The notes beneath the pieces were generated by a model. It ran no database searches, was not told the origin of the DNA, and saw nothing but the letters and a program-made list of their open reading frames with translations. DNA of 64,000 nt from Tetrapyrgos nigripes (Eukaryota > Basidiomycota > Agaricomycetes > Agaricales > Campanellaceae), in the NCBI GenBank assembly GCA_013368315.1, contig JAACJM010000002.1, positions 434,001 to 498,000 on the forward strand, in the 5' to 3' direction. Both the position numbers and the translations under genes were made by a program. Within the stretch, counting starts at the first letter, position 1. Every line of letters begins with the position of its first letter. Shown piece after piece: positions 1 to 11,253 of this stretch.

Positions 1-3000
1 TCAATCATATCTTTTAGCTTCGTCAGTCCTGATGCTGGTTCCCATGAATTTTCTGAGTCAGCATAGTCTAGCCATTTGACAAGGTATTGTACTCCCCGAC
101 AGCTCCTCGTTGGTTTTGAATCCAAGATTGCTTCTACATCGTATTCATTGTCTTCAGGGAGTAATTCAGCTGGTTCTCCCAGGTAGTTTACTCCATGAGC
201 TTTGGTTTCTTTGTATGGCAATAGAAGTGAAGCATGGAAGACCAGATGAATCCGCCAGGTATTCGGTAACCTGAGTCGATAATTGACTTCACCAATAACA
301 TCAGTGATTTTGAATGGGCCATGACGACGATTTGCCAACTTAGCTTTTGGCCTCATTGTCTTCAGATTTTTTCCATCTAGTAACACCTTGTCTCCAACCT
401 TAAATTTCATCCCTCCATTCATATGGTCCTTGTTTTGTTCCTTCATCGTTTCCGCCGCAATTGACAGACTTGCTTTTAGTTCTTCTCGGAGTATGTCCAA
501 ATTCTGAAGGCGTTCTTTGACTTTTGGCACATGCAAAGCTGGATTGATTGTAGGGAAGAGTCAGGGTAGATATCCATGGAGTAATTCAAAGGGCGATTTT
601 CCAGTTGCTGGATGGACTTGTGTATTGTGGCAGAACTCAGTGTAAGGTAGGTATTTAACCCAATCATCTTGGCGGTAATAACAGAAGGTCCGAAGATATT
701 GTTCGAGTTCTTGATTGAACCTTTCTGTCTTGCCATCCGTTTGTGGATGATAAGCTGTACTGAGTGCCGAGGTGATACCTAGCTTAGCGTATATTCCTTT
801 CATTACTTGGCTTGCAAATTGAGGTCCACGGTCGGATACCATTTTGTACCACAAGCCATATCGTCGCCAAGTGTTATCGAATAGGAGGTCGATTGTCCCA
901 TCACTGTCGATATCCTTTCTGCATGAGGAGATGACAACCGTTTTTGTTGAACGATCGACTGTGACATGAATTGCATTAAAGCCGTCACATTCTGGCAGAT
1001 CCGTGATGAAGTCGGTTGTAATCGTGTGAAGGGTCATTCTGGTATCTCGTTCAGGATTAGTGGTACATGCGCCAGGTGATTATTTGCCTTGGTTAACTGA
1101 CAAGTAGCGCATCCTTCAACATAGTCACAAACAAATACTGACATACTAGGCCATCAGAATTCTCTGCTAACGAGTTCGTACGTCTTGAATCGTCCTGGAT
1201 GTCCTGCGGTAAGGCTGTCATGGTGCATTTTCACAATATCTCGCCTGAGCTGTTGGTCGTTTGGGACATAGATCTTTCCTCAGAACAGGATGATTCCATC
1301 TTCATAATTCCATTCCTGCAGGTTTTTTGCCAACGCGCGCGGTCTGTTGTTAAAAATAGTTTGTAATGCACTCACGACTTCAGCATCCTTCTTTGGGCAG
1401 TCTTTAATTCGCCTTCTCAACTCTGTATCTCCAATTGCGATTACTGTTCCTGGCCTCGTCGCTCGGATTCTGAAGAATTTGGGATCTAGCAAGACCCTAT
1501 CCTTGTTGTTGTTCTTGATTCCCTCTTTATGGTCTGGTCTTCGAGAGAGCAGGTCACTCCGATTAAGGCTTCCGGGTTTGTGAGTGAGCGTGAAGTCGAA
1601 TCTAGTCAGAAACAAGGCCATTCTTGCTTGTCATCAGCTGAGTTTCTGAGCGGTAGTGAAGTATCTGAGGTTGTCGTGATCAGTTAAGATTTCAATAGTA
1701 TGTGGCCTGCCTTCAAGGTAGTGTCGCCAGGCTTCCAGTCCGCGTATGATTGCCAGCAGTTCTTTATCGTGAATGTCGTAGTTCCACTCAGTTTCGGACA
1801 AAGCTTTCGATAGATATGCTATGGGATGCCATTTCTCATCCAGCCCTTGTTGCTGTAAGATACCTCCTGTAGTGTAATCTGACGCATCAACTTCTACTCG
1901 GTACAGTTTAGAATGATCGGGCATAAGGAGGATTGGAGAAGACGTGAACATATCTTTGAGTGCCTGAAAGGCTCTTTCGGTTTCATCTGACCATCTCCAT
2001 GGGTGATCCTTCTTTGTGAGATCGAACAGTGGTCGTGCGATTTTTGAGAAATCACATATGAAACGATGGTAGAAGTTTCCGAAGCCAAGGAATGACTGTA
2101 TGTCTTTAACGTTATGTGGGGCCGGCCATTTCATTACCCCCTCGACTTTGACCGGGTCCATCGCTAGTGTATTGTGTGAAACGATGAGGCCTAGGAACTC
2201 CACCGAATTGGTTTTGAAAGTGCATTTTTCCGGTTTAGCCTACAAATCGTTCTCCTGAAGTTGTACAAATCGTTCTCCTGAAGTCGTGCAAGTACTTGTT
2301 TTATCATGTATCGATGTTCTTCCAGTGATTCCATGAATATTAAAGTGTCGTCCATGTAAATTACGACTTTTCTGGAATCGATCAGGTCCTTGAAAAGAGT
2401 GTTCATCATCACTTGGAATGTGGCTGGAGAATTCATAAGATTGAAGAACATCACCGTTGGTTCGAAAAGACCTCGGTTGGTCTTAAACACCACTTTCCAT
2501 TCATCTCCTTCCTTTATGTGTACATTATTATATCCCCATCTGAGGTCAATTTTGGAAAATATCCGTGCTCCCTTCAGTTTGTCCACGAGTTCCGATATGA
2601 GCGGTAGGGGTATTTGTTTTTGATGGTCCCTCTGTTTAAGGCGCGATAGTCCTGTACTGGGCGTAGTTTTCTGTCTTTGTTTTTTACCATAGGAGATTTT
2701 GATGGCCTTATGTATTCCTTCTCCAAATTCTCTTTGATGAACTCATCGAGCTCCTTTTGTTTGTTTGGGGATAAAGGATACGTTTTGCAGGGGCGTGGTT
2801 CAAAGTCCGGTTTTAGCTCAATGGCATGATCCCATTCACCACGTCTCGGTAGTCGTTCTGAGGTTTGTTTGTTGAAGACTCGTAGAAATTGATGATATTG
2901 CGAAGGAATCTTATCCTTAAGAGGTATGTCAATTTTGATGTTCTGAGCTGCCTCTGCAAGCTCTTGTGCCTTCGTGAATCCCACGTGGATGTTCAGGTTT

Positions 3001-3881
3001 GGCGTTTCTGGTGTTTCCCCATTCAGCATCATTACCTTTTCCTCATTCCCAAACAGTTCTTCCATCACATTTCGTTCCCACTCTTCTGGGATTGTATCTC
3101 TCCCATGACTGTCTTCGGTAAAGATTGCCGTTGTCTCCAAACTTCGATGGAAGGATCGAATAGGAATCTGATGGCGTCACCCTGCGATTTTTGGTTGAGC
3201 AACTGGTTTGAATCGTCCAATCGATTCCAACCATCTGACTTGGTAATCCTTATGGTGGGTCCGTGGTTCAGCAATCGTTGGTTTCAAGGGTTTTGTTTTA
3301 GTTTTTAAATGGAGGATGGGGGGGTTCGCTACGATACACGTTTCTGGACACCTGATCATATCTATTCGTGAGAATGACCAATCTATTTCTGGGTTGTGTT
3401 CTTCCAACCAGTCAGTACCGAGGATTATATCGTGATCTCCGATGTCTGTCATGTAGAATTCGGCTTTTTTCTCGTGATATGCTCTGTTGTCTTGGGAGTA
3501 GATAAGGAGATTCTGAATGGTGTATTTTCATACCCATCCCATAGTGTTTTCGGAACCATCAACGTTTCGTACTGGGAACAGGTTTTTGATAGGAAGGAGG
3601 GTAAGTTGATTTTCCTGTGTGAACCGGCTATTGATAATTATGCCTTCTGCACCGCTGTCTATTAGGGCGTTTGCGTCGATTTTTCTGCCAGTAACCTTGC
3701 CAATTAATTCAGTTTTGAGCATGATTGATGGTACCTGCCAGTTACGAGCGATTGCCGACATTCTTAGTTCTGAAGGAAAGATTCGCTCACTGGAGGGGTA
3801 TAACACACTATATCGATTTCTCTTTAATTGTCCGGTGTACTGTTCAACTCCTACTGATGACGTAGCAGAGGAGCGATTCAA
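1..3881 (-). pseudogene. Ty3/gypsy chromovirus pol (protease-RT-RNase H-integrase-chromodomain), decayed
   Basis: Retrotransposon polyprotein read right to left. The protease has the IDSGAEG motif near 3660 and an ILGTDWLEEH motif near 3420. The reverse transcriptase has a YMDD catalytic box near 2355, followed by RNase H (VDASDYTTGG near 1890, TDHDNLRYF near 1670). An integrase HHCC region lies near 1210. The integrase DDE core includes SDRGPQF near 825 and a TERFNQE block near 725. A GPY-like region and a chromodomain (QYLVKWLDYADSENSWEPA, about 20-110) follow. The chromodomain C-terminal to integrase identifies a chromovirus, whose chromodomain is known to target integration to chromatin. 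In-frame TGA stops lie at 561, 1034, 1154, 1280, 1631, 1634, 3177 and 3528 (plus-strand low coordinate). Frame breaks lie near 1030, 2250 and 2600. The copy cannot encode an intact polyprotein, and its 3' end is beyond the left edge. Confidence 0.95.
2241..2286. repeat. 23-bp tandem duplication inside the gypsy RT
   Basis: Two adjacent 23-nt units (2241-2263 and 2264-2286) differ at one base. They fall just after the RT catalytic box, in the stretch encoding ARLQENDLY. Removing one unit restores the frame into the downstream EFLGLIVSH motif. The duplication is therefore a private lesion of this copy. Confidence 0.85.
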
Positions 3882-4090
3882 AAATCCAATTTGGACATAA
3901 TGTCCTTTAAGTAGACGGCCGCTTGTTCCTTTTCTTCCCCTTCCGATCCTTTAACCTTGTTAACCATATCGGAAATATGCTTGATCACGTTTCGAGATGA
4001 AGATGCCTGAGCTACCGTTACTGGTGACGAATGAGACAGTGAAGATGTGGTTGCGATCTCGGCTGTTCAAACAGCACGAGGAGAGAAGGT

Positions 4091-5222
4091 TCAGGGAACA
4101 TTTTGAGATGATGGTTTTGGAAACGTTGGGCATTCGTTGCTCATATGTCCAGGTTGTCTACATGTGAAGCACGCTCCTAGTTTTCGGAGTCGGTCTCTTT
4201 CATCAGGTGTTAGTTTGGGTAATGGAGTAAAGGACGAGTTAGCACCTGGTCCCATATTCATAAGCGCATTGAAGCTTGCCACCGTTCTTCCCTGAGACGG
4301 ACCTGGGTTACTCCTCAACGTTGAAGGAGTTTTCCAGCGTCCTTGTCTTTCCTGTTCCTTCAACCATTCTAAATGAAGCTCTACAGCCCTTTCTTTATAT
4401 TCATCGAAGTCATCCCACTTTGGATACATTCTTCCGACTGCCTCTCGGAGTTTAGGAGGTAACCCATCCTGATAGAACTCCAACAGTGCTGTCTCTCCGA
4501 AGTCGGACTCCTCTCCATATGTATCAAAGATGCTGTTGTAGCTGCTGATATCTGTCCCTTTCATCCTGGCAAACTTGATCTTCGTTCTCGCCACATTGTC
4601 CAAAGCAAGAGCTTTTAAAGTCCCTCTTGAACCTGTCACATATCTGTTCTAGAGTGATCCATCTACGCTTCTCTGGCATCTTTTCCAATTCTTCGTCTTC
4701 TTCGTCTTCATCTCGTTCGGTTAATTGTTGCGTTGCCCAGTCTCCTCCTTTTTCTCCTGTAAAGAATGATAGAAATAACGAGACCTGACTTTCCTCAGTG
4801 GGGTACTTGCTTTTATTCATGCGCAGATAGTTGTTAAACAAGGCCAGCCATCGTTTTGCCTCACTGTGTTCCCCATTGAAGGAGTCAGGTTTTCTTCCTC
4901 GTTCGGAAGTACTGTTCGATCCGATAGGAGGTGTATCAGCCATAACTGAGTCGTTTGGGTCTGACAGATTTGGGGAGGGAGGTGTAGGAGGACGACGAGA
5001 GGCTACAGATGGTCCTTCAGCAGACGGAATGGTGGGAGAAGAAGGGGGGGAAGTGGGATTGTCTGGTTCTGGCAGGTTATTGGAAGGTGTTTCTGGTACT
5101 GGGTCTGATTCAGAAGGCTGGTTAGGGGATGTAGAGGTTCCTTGTTCTGGTTCAGTTTCGGGACTGGTTTTTGAATGTGCTTTTCGGATTGCAAGTTCTT
5201 GGAGTTGGGTTACGATGTGCAA
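4091..5222 (-). pseudogene. Ty3/gypsy gag with CCHC zinc knuckle, frameshifted
   Basis: Capsid-nucleocapsid gene of the same chromovirus, upstream of pol. An N-terminal Pro/Ser-rich stretch is followed by a capsid-like region containing ERGRKPDSFNGEH and a KRWLALFNNYLRMN segment. The C-terminal part holds a CCHC zinc knuckle (CFTCRQPGHMSNEC, about 4130-4170). Two overlapping open frames meet near 4620, where an A-run reads AAAA. The capsid frame continues without a break if one A is removed. The shift is in mid-gag, not at a gag-pol junction, so I read it as an inactivating indel and not programmed frameshifting. The first in-frame ATG is at 5222. Confidence 0.9.
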
Positions 5223-6570
5223 CCCAGTTGGGATCTCCTCGGCAGTAAGTCGCTGAGTGTTATATCTGTTTAGGCACGGTTGTACGGTGCAAGGAACCCA
5301 AGGATCATTACCGTCTTAAATGAAGTAGGCAGCGTCTCGGAGTGATAAAGGGTGGAATACATGTGGTCGATCAGCACAGTGGAGGTTCGGGTCTGCAGAT
5401 GCGGATCGTCGACTTGTCATATACTAGTTCTTCTTCAAGCTAGGTAATTGGGTCTTAGGATAAAGGAGGATGGTAGTCCATAGTTGGGGGGAAATGATGA
5501 TGGAGAATAGTCAACATGTTCTCTAAGGAATAGAGGTCCCCTAATTTGAACCACAGTTTCTCCTGTATTGAAGTCCTCTTTCACTGTTATGTATGAAAAT
5601 GTCAAGAGGACTACGTCACCTGAGATAAATTTCCACACCCAACGCCTTGTGCAGATAAAGTGTCAGTCGAAACTCCAAGGATTCGCTTGTATGTTTCTTC
5701 TGTGGGAGACCCAGTATTCAGTGTGTAAGAAATAGAGAGGGAGGGGAAGTGGAACTCGTTCGTAGTCGGAAGGGGTTATGGAGGGTTCGAAACGAATTTG
5801 AGAAAATGGGGTAGACAGAGTGACTGGTGCAGGAGGAGTGGAAGATGGTTGTTTTTTTTGAGAAATAACAATAAACGAGGTAGTCAAGAGAAAAACTCAA
5901 TTTTAGTGAGGTGGGTGTATGGGAGTTCGTTCAAGTGTCAAGGTTGTCGATACACTCAATAACCACCCAAGTCACACAATACGAGAAAACTGGTTACAAG
6001 GAATAGATTGAGAGAGAGAGAGATAGAGAGATATGGAGTAGTAAGCAGACTATGCTCTACACTGCATAGTAATAGTACGGAGCAGAGACAAAGTGAACGA
6101 ACTAAAGAGTAGGTTACAAAGTTAGTGGGTATATAAGCGATATGTGAACAGATGGGAAGAAGTCGGTAATAATAAACGGTACCATGTGGAGATGTCAAAA
6201 GTGAGAGAATAATAGGTTAAATATGGATAGATGAAGGTACTGGATCATAAAGAATGATTGACAGTGGGAACGTCTGTGGAGATAGAAAGCAGAGGAGATA
6301 AGTATGTGAGTCATAGATCTGGGAAGATGGTAACTATAGACGATGATGGGAAACAGTTGATGTTTATGGGGTTAAAAGTAAATAGAGTGGTAAAAAGGAA
6401 AAGAATAGAAAAGAAATGAATAGGTGGGGTGCGATTCGTGACAGAGGCATATTGAGGTAGCGAATGTTGTAGTAAGTAGTTAAAAAGCAAAAAGGTGGCA
6501 GCGAAGCACACGCATTACCTTATGTCTCAAAGGTGGCAACGAATCTAGGTTGAGTGGACTGGTTCAGCAT
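5223..6570 (-). other. Gypsy 5' leader and probable 5' LTR
   Basis: No gene is supported here. By position, this stretch upstream of gag should hold the primer-binding region and the 5' LTR of the minus-strand chromovirus. A GA-rich microsatellite lies at about 6009-6035. I could not fix the LTR ends: no tRNA-type primer site is convincing, and the partner LTR is outside the window. Open frames here are short and lack recognisable domains. Confidence 0.5.
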
Positions 6571-6571
6571 T

Positions 6572-6648
6572 CCTTATCTCATCAAGGTTGAAAAAACCTG
6601 TGCAAGATGAGAGTTTGCACAGGTTTTTTCAACCTTGATGAGATAAGG
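6572..6648. repeat. Perfect 34-bp inverted repeat with 9-nt spacer
   Basis: The left arm 6572-6605 is the exact reverse complement of the right arm 6615-6648, separated by 6606-6614. Pairing does not extend beyond either edge. The arms include a run of six A/T, so this is not simply a GC-rich terminator-like stem. The repeat sits at the outer side of the presumed gypsy LTR. It could be a fold-back insertion, a snap-back replication product or an assembly artefact. Confidence 0.9.
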
Positions 6649-8895
6649 CTAAGGGAACTCCTTGAGTGCCTGAATACAACATCAAGTTTCAATCAGCAAC
6701 TCTTGATTTTTTGTAGGTACATACTTGAGTATCTTATAAAGCTATTGTACGTCCCACAGACCTTACTGGTAGACCCGTTTGTCGTCAGAGCCAACGAAAG
6801 CCGCTGCGCTTCTTAAAAATAAAATAAAATCAATACAATACACAGCCATTCCACAAATGGAAGAGACCAAAAAAAGAAGGTGCATGATATACGCATGACC
6901 TTCTATGATGTCATATGTCGTACCAGCCAAAAAAATTACCAAATCGGCAGGCCCTTCTGTCGAAGAAAAGCTCCGCTTTAGATCAACTCTTCGATATACA
7001 GAAGGGACTGTCACAGGCCTAAGGAGACCGAACGAGCGAAGATGCCCTCGATCAGGTCAAAATAGTCACTCAGGCTCTGCCTCATTCAAAGAAGTGTGCA
7101 CAAATCCGAACGAGAGCCTGAGCGACTCTGAGCGATACCTTTTGACACGTTCGCTCAGGCTCGCTCAGGCTCTGGTAACTTTTCACTGGGGGTCAAAAGT
7201 GGAGTAGTCACACTTAATCTGTTAAGCAAGAACTTAGGACGATCATTCAGAATACTCTGGGAGTAAAAGTACTCGCAATGGACTCGGAAAAACTTGACTA
7301 TTGATGGATACAGGTCTGACACCTTAGAAAGAGCGCATAAATGACGGTGAAACTGGCAGCATGTCTATATGAACAAATCATTGGAGCACATAGAAGGACT
7401 GCGGAAAAACTAGGCCTGTCAGTGAGTAGTTGGGTTAGAGAGAACGGCTTTTTACTCGCCTCGAATGGTCTTCTCGTAAATCGGGTAAAGTAGTATCCAT
7501 GGTCATCAGCATCGTGATGTGATCTACTTACCAGTAGCCGAACACAATACTGAGAGGTTGATCGCCTACGAGCTCATACACGCCTTCGAGTCTCATGAAC
7601 TCAAATTCGCTGGTAAAAGGCAACACTAACGAGGAGTCTCACCCATACCCAGACCAGCTTGGTTTGATGGACATCGGAAACATCGGCCTGTTGGATGATA
7701 ATTAGTACGTGAGAATCGAGACTGGCGCATATATGAACAGCTCGGCTTGTAATTACCCGTTCAAATCACTTTCATTCCAGCAGAAGCACCTAGAAAAGGT
7801 CTGCCGCCATTATCTTGAAGTTACTTCAACGCCCAAGCCAAGGTGAAATTTGGGGCATGCTTTTATTATGGTAGTAAAAATTAACAGTGAAATCGACGTA
7901 CTTACAGATTCTGCAAAGCCGGAGTCTCCTTTTTGGAACCGAGTCATGGGGCTTCTCTGGACGTTGAATCAGGAGGATGGTTACGGACTCGGCAGGATAG
8001 GATAAGATATACCGGCACTACGGACCCATGAGGATAAAGCCGGAGTGGCAGTAAAAAGGAGCTTGCGAATCAGAGCACAGTGATTAAGCTCGAAGATTTG
8101 AAGTAATCGTCCGACGGGATTAAGGGGTACAGAGACGGGATCGTTACTGGATGATTGAAAACGCACTAAGTTGAGATGCGTTCTTAGATACGAGACCAGA
8201 GACGTACTAAGCATCATATCATGTATCATCCACAACAGATAGATCGCCGTGAAGTCAAAAGACGGTACTTCCAACAATGATGCAAACCTAAGTCGAAGTC
8301 ATGAATGAGCCTATTTTTGGTAACAGTGGATCAGCCAGCTATGAGGCGTTCGAGTATTGAGTCAGGAGGTTGGTTACAGATTCCACCATAGGAAGTGGTG
8401 CCTACGGAGGTAAATGAGGATCAGACGTGAGTGCATGCCACAAACTTCCAAAGTCATCCAAGAGAAAATCGGACCACTGAGAGGCTGAGGGATGATTCCT
8501 TCCGTGACACTTCAGATGTGGTTGTTCTGCCAAAACAGTACGGGCCGAGTCCAAAGTCATGGAGACATAGAAAATATACTGAATTAAGATGTTGCGCACC
8601 ACGAGTGTGGATTAGCCTAGTCCCAATGCATAAAGTTTAGACATTGAGCTAGTAGGCATAGCAATTACAATCTTAGGCTGGGAAGACCCTGGAGTCTTCA
8701 CGATCAGATGAGTGGTGTAACGGCAAGTGTGCCAGCTGGTGGTGGGACTGGGAGCGAAAGAAAGCTTGCAGAAAGCGTTTCGGGGATAAGTCACGTTACT
8801 GATGAGTCATGTGCTGTCACACTGTCACAGCTTGTCATCCTGCACGAGGGAAAATTTGCAAATTTGTTCCTTTCCTTTCTACCATCACCATCACT
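6649..8895. other. Intergenic stretch without a supported gene
   Basis: Short open frames occur on both strands, but none has a recognisable domain, signal peptide or plausible exon chain. The only structured element I see is the hairpin module at 7114-7193, described separately. The final 70 bases form the presumed promoter and 5' UTR of the RNA-binding-protein gene that starts at 8896. Confidence 0.6.
7114..7193 (+). repeat. GAGC-rich hairpin followed by a shared 16-mer (copy A)
   Basis: The 12-nt arm at 7114-7125 pairs exactly with two overlapping copies of its complement, at 7151-7162 and 7161-7172. Five bases later lies the 16-mer ACTTTTCACTGGGGGT (7178-7193). The same 16-mer, also just after a hairpin, recurs at 40099-40114. 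This looks like the end of a small mobile-element family, but I cannot assign one. Confidence 0.6.
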
Positions 8896-10997
8896 ATGGC
8901 CGACCTCGATGCTGACCTCTACGGCGGTACGCTTCTCCTCTTCTGTGGTCTGCAAACTTCTGACCAGGTTGCTTCTCCAGATTTATACGAAACTGACTTC
9001 AATGACCCCAATGAAAAGCCCACTGAAGACTCGACAGCGGTGAAGACTGAAACATCAACATCCAACCCCTCAAAATCCACCGACTCCTCCTCAAAACCTG
9101 TACCCCAGTCAATAGACACATCCTCGTCGTACTTGGTGCCTAGTCAGACGACACCAATAGCTCCGACCATTCCTGCCACGCAGTCAATTCCTACCTATGA
9201 AGAGAAGACCGAGTACCGAGATATGTCAGCCCTTCAAGGTTACTCAAACATTGCTATGTCAGAACAGCGTCCTGTCCGTCCGTCGGAAATGAAAGACGAA
9301 GGGTGAGTTGTGGTTTACTTCTTTGCGTCACTAAAAGCCGGAGGTTCCTTTGTCTCGTGGGCGTTTATCGTTTGGCTACTGGTGAGAAGATGGGCATTAC
9401 GTGGTGCTGTGCTACCGAAGGTGTCCATAAACAGCTGTCGGTCGCCGTAGGACATCTCGCCATATCGTTTACTCTTGTGTAGCGACCTACTCGTCTAGCG
9501 TATTCTCGCATTTCCTACGAACTAGGCTAGCCTAAACGTACCCAGAGTATAGTCCTCCGTTCTTTATCACTTCCCTTGAACCATATTCCTGTCCTATCCT
9601 AGTCTATGTACTAATAGCAGATCTTTTCTCTATGTGTCGCTGTCCCAACTCAACTTGTGTCATCGTCAACTCTTTCCAACTACGTCTATGGTTTGCTGCT
9701 TGCCTTTCGGTCATATAGCAAGATGTTTATTGGTGGTCTCAACTGGGATACGACGGATGGTAATATAAACATTAGCTCAGCTCTATGTCCTTAGTACTGA
9801 TTGTATGTTTCAGAGGGTCTCCGAAATTACTTTTCGCAGTTTGGCAAGGTCGATGCATGCACCATCATGCGCGACCAAGCAGGTCGATCTCGTTGTTTCG
9901 CTTTCCTAACATTTGACGACCCTGCAAGCGTCAATGCTGTCATGGTGAAGGAGCATGTCCTAGACGGGAAAATAGTGCGTACCGCCTTCGTCACAACGAT
10001 CTCGATGCTCATTTATACTTTCTTGGCCTATAGATCGATCCCAAGCGTGCCATTCCTCGTCAAGAACACCAACGAGCGACCAAGCTTTTCATCGGTGGTC
10101 TACCCGGTTCCGTCACCTCTGAATCTATGCGCGAGTTCTTCTCTCAGTACGGCAAGGTCATCGACTCGACAGTCATGTTAGACCGCGAGACCGGCAGGAG
10201 CAAAGGTTTTGGATTTATCTCGTTTGAAGACACAAACGTCCAACCTTTCCTGGGTTTCGGAAACTTGGAGATTGACGGCAAGCTAGTGAGCGTCTCTTCT
10301 CTCTTTTCTTCTCGTCATCTTCTCGTCCCCGATCTAGAAAACTAACCGACTTGACCTTCTCATCCAGATTGACGTCAAACTCGCCCAACCACGCTACCAA
10401 CGCGAGACCTTCCAAGAAGACGAACAAGATGGTACCACTGGTGGTGGTGGTGCTGGCAACTTTGCTAACCGAGGCAGTACTGCAGGATTTACCAATAACA
10501 CTAACTTCCAAGGTGGCCAAGGTGGTAACTTTAACCCTGCAGCATCAGGCACAGGCGGGTCTGGAGCACCTTTTGATCCCCAGGCGTTAGCGACGTTGTA
10601 TACGAGGATGTTCCAGATGGCGGGTGGCGGTATGGGAATGATGAATGGAATGGGTGGAATGGGTAATGGGATGATGGGTGGGATGGGTGGGATGGGGGGT
10701 ATGATGAGGAATGGGATGGGTGGTGGAATGGGAATGGGTGGGAATATGGGTGGGATGGGTGGGATGGGAGCCGGTATGGGAGGGAATATGGGTGGGATGG
10801 GTGGTGGTATGGGTGGTATGGGTAGAGGTGGTGGTGGTATGGGCCAGGGCGGTGTGAACCAGAACATTCCAAAGGGACCCAGAGGTGCACCGACTGGTCC
10901 CGGAGGGATGGGCGCTGCTGGTGGTGCCGGTGGTGCTGGTGTTGGACCCCAGAGAACGACTGGGAGAAGTCACAACTACCACCCCTATGCTCGCTGA
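8896..10997 (+). CDS. HRP1: HRP1/Nab4-type RNA-binding protein with two RRMs and Met-Gly-rich tail
   Basis: Probable nuclear hnRNP. By family it binds pre-mRNA and acts in 3'-end processing and export. My exons are 8896-8926, 8981-9302, 9719-9759, 9814-9974, 10034-10285 and 10368-10997, giving 1437 nt and 478 aa in frame. The start was chosen because MADLDADLYG continues cleanly into DLYETDFN after the first intron. After an acidic, Ser/Thr-rich N-terminus come RRM1 (RNP2 KMFIGGLNW, RNP1-like GRSRCFAFLTF) and RRM2 (RNP2 KLFIGGLPG, RNP1 GRSKGFGFISF). A Gly/Asn-rich linker and a long Met-Gly-Gly tail follow. RRM1 has Cys where RNP1 usually has Gly. The 416-nt intron 2 is unusually long for this locus. 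The exact orthologue (HRP1 versus a Musashi-like paralogue) is inferred. Confidence 0.92.
10626..10850 (+). repeat. Met-Gly-Gly coding minisatellite
   Basis: Imperfect short repeats of GGNATG-type units encode an almost pure Met/Gly tail in the HRP1-like protein. The opposite strand shows long Pro/Ile-rich and His/Thr-rich open frames, which are artefacts of this composition. Such tails are low-complexity and may promote condensation or protein contacts; this is inference. Confidence 0.85.
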
Positions 10998-11253
10998 TTG
11001 TTTAATACTAACATGGTCAATGTTTTCTCGGACTACGTTTTATGTAATGAGTTGAGTAGATAGTAACACCATACATACATATTTTGTTCCTTTCTCTAGT
11101 ACACTACTTTCGATGTACATAGCCTTTGATACTCATTTGTTTAACGTCCACTTAATTATGTGTAATATTTAACAGGCAGGGACCGTTCTCATACATTATA
11201 AAATACATCTAGTTCACTGGATATCGAGCTTCTTCACGCGTGCATTCTACATT

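Noticed and set aside
4590..4640. Programmed gag-pol frameshift in the gypsy element
   Set aside because: The shift is in the middle of gag, before the zinc knuckle, not at the gag-pol junction. A one-base A-run error explains it.
10394..10867. Long minus-strand Pro/Ile-rich and His/Thr-rich open frames
   Set aside because: They are shadows of the Met-Gly-Gly repeats of the HRP1-like gene on the plus strand.
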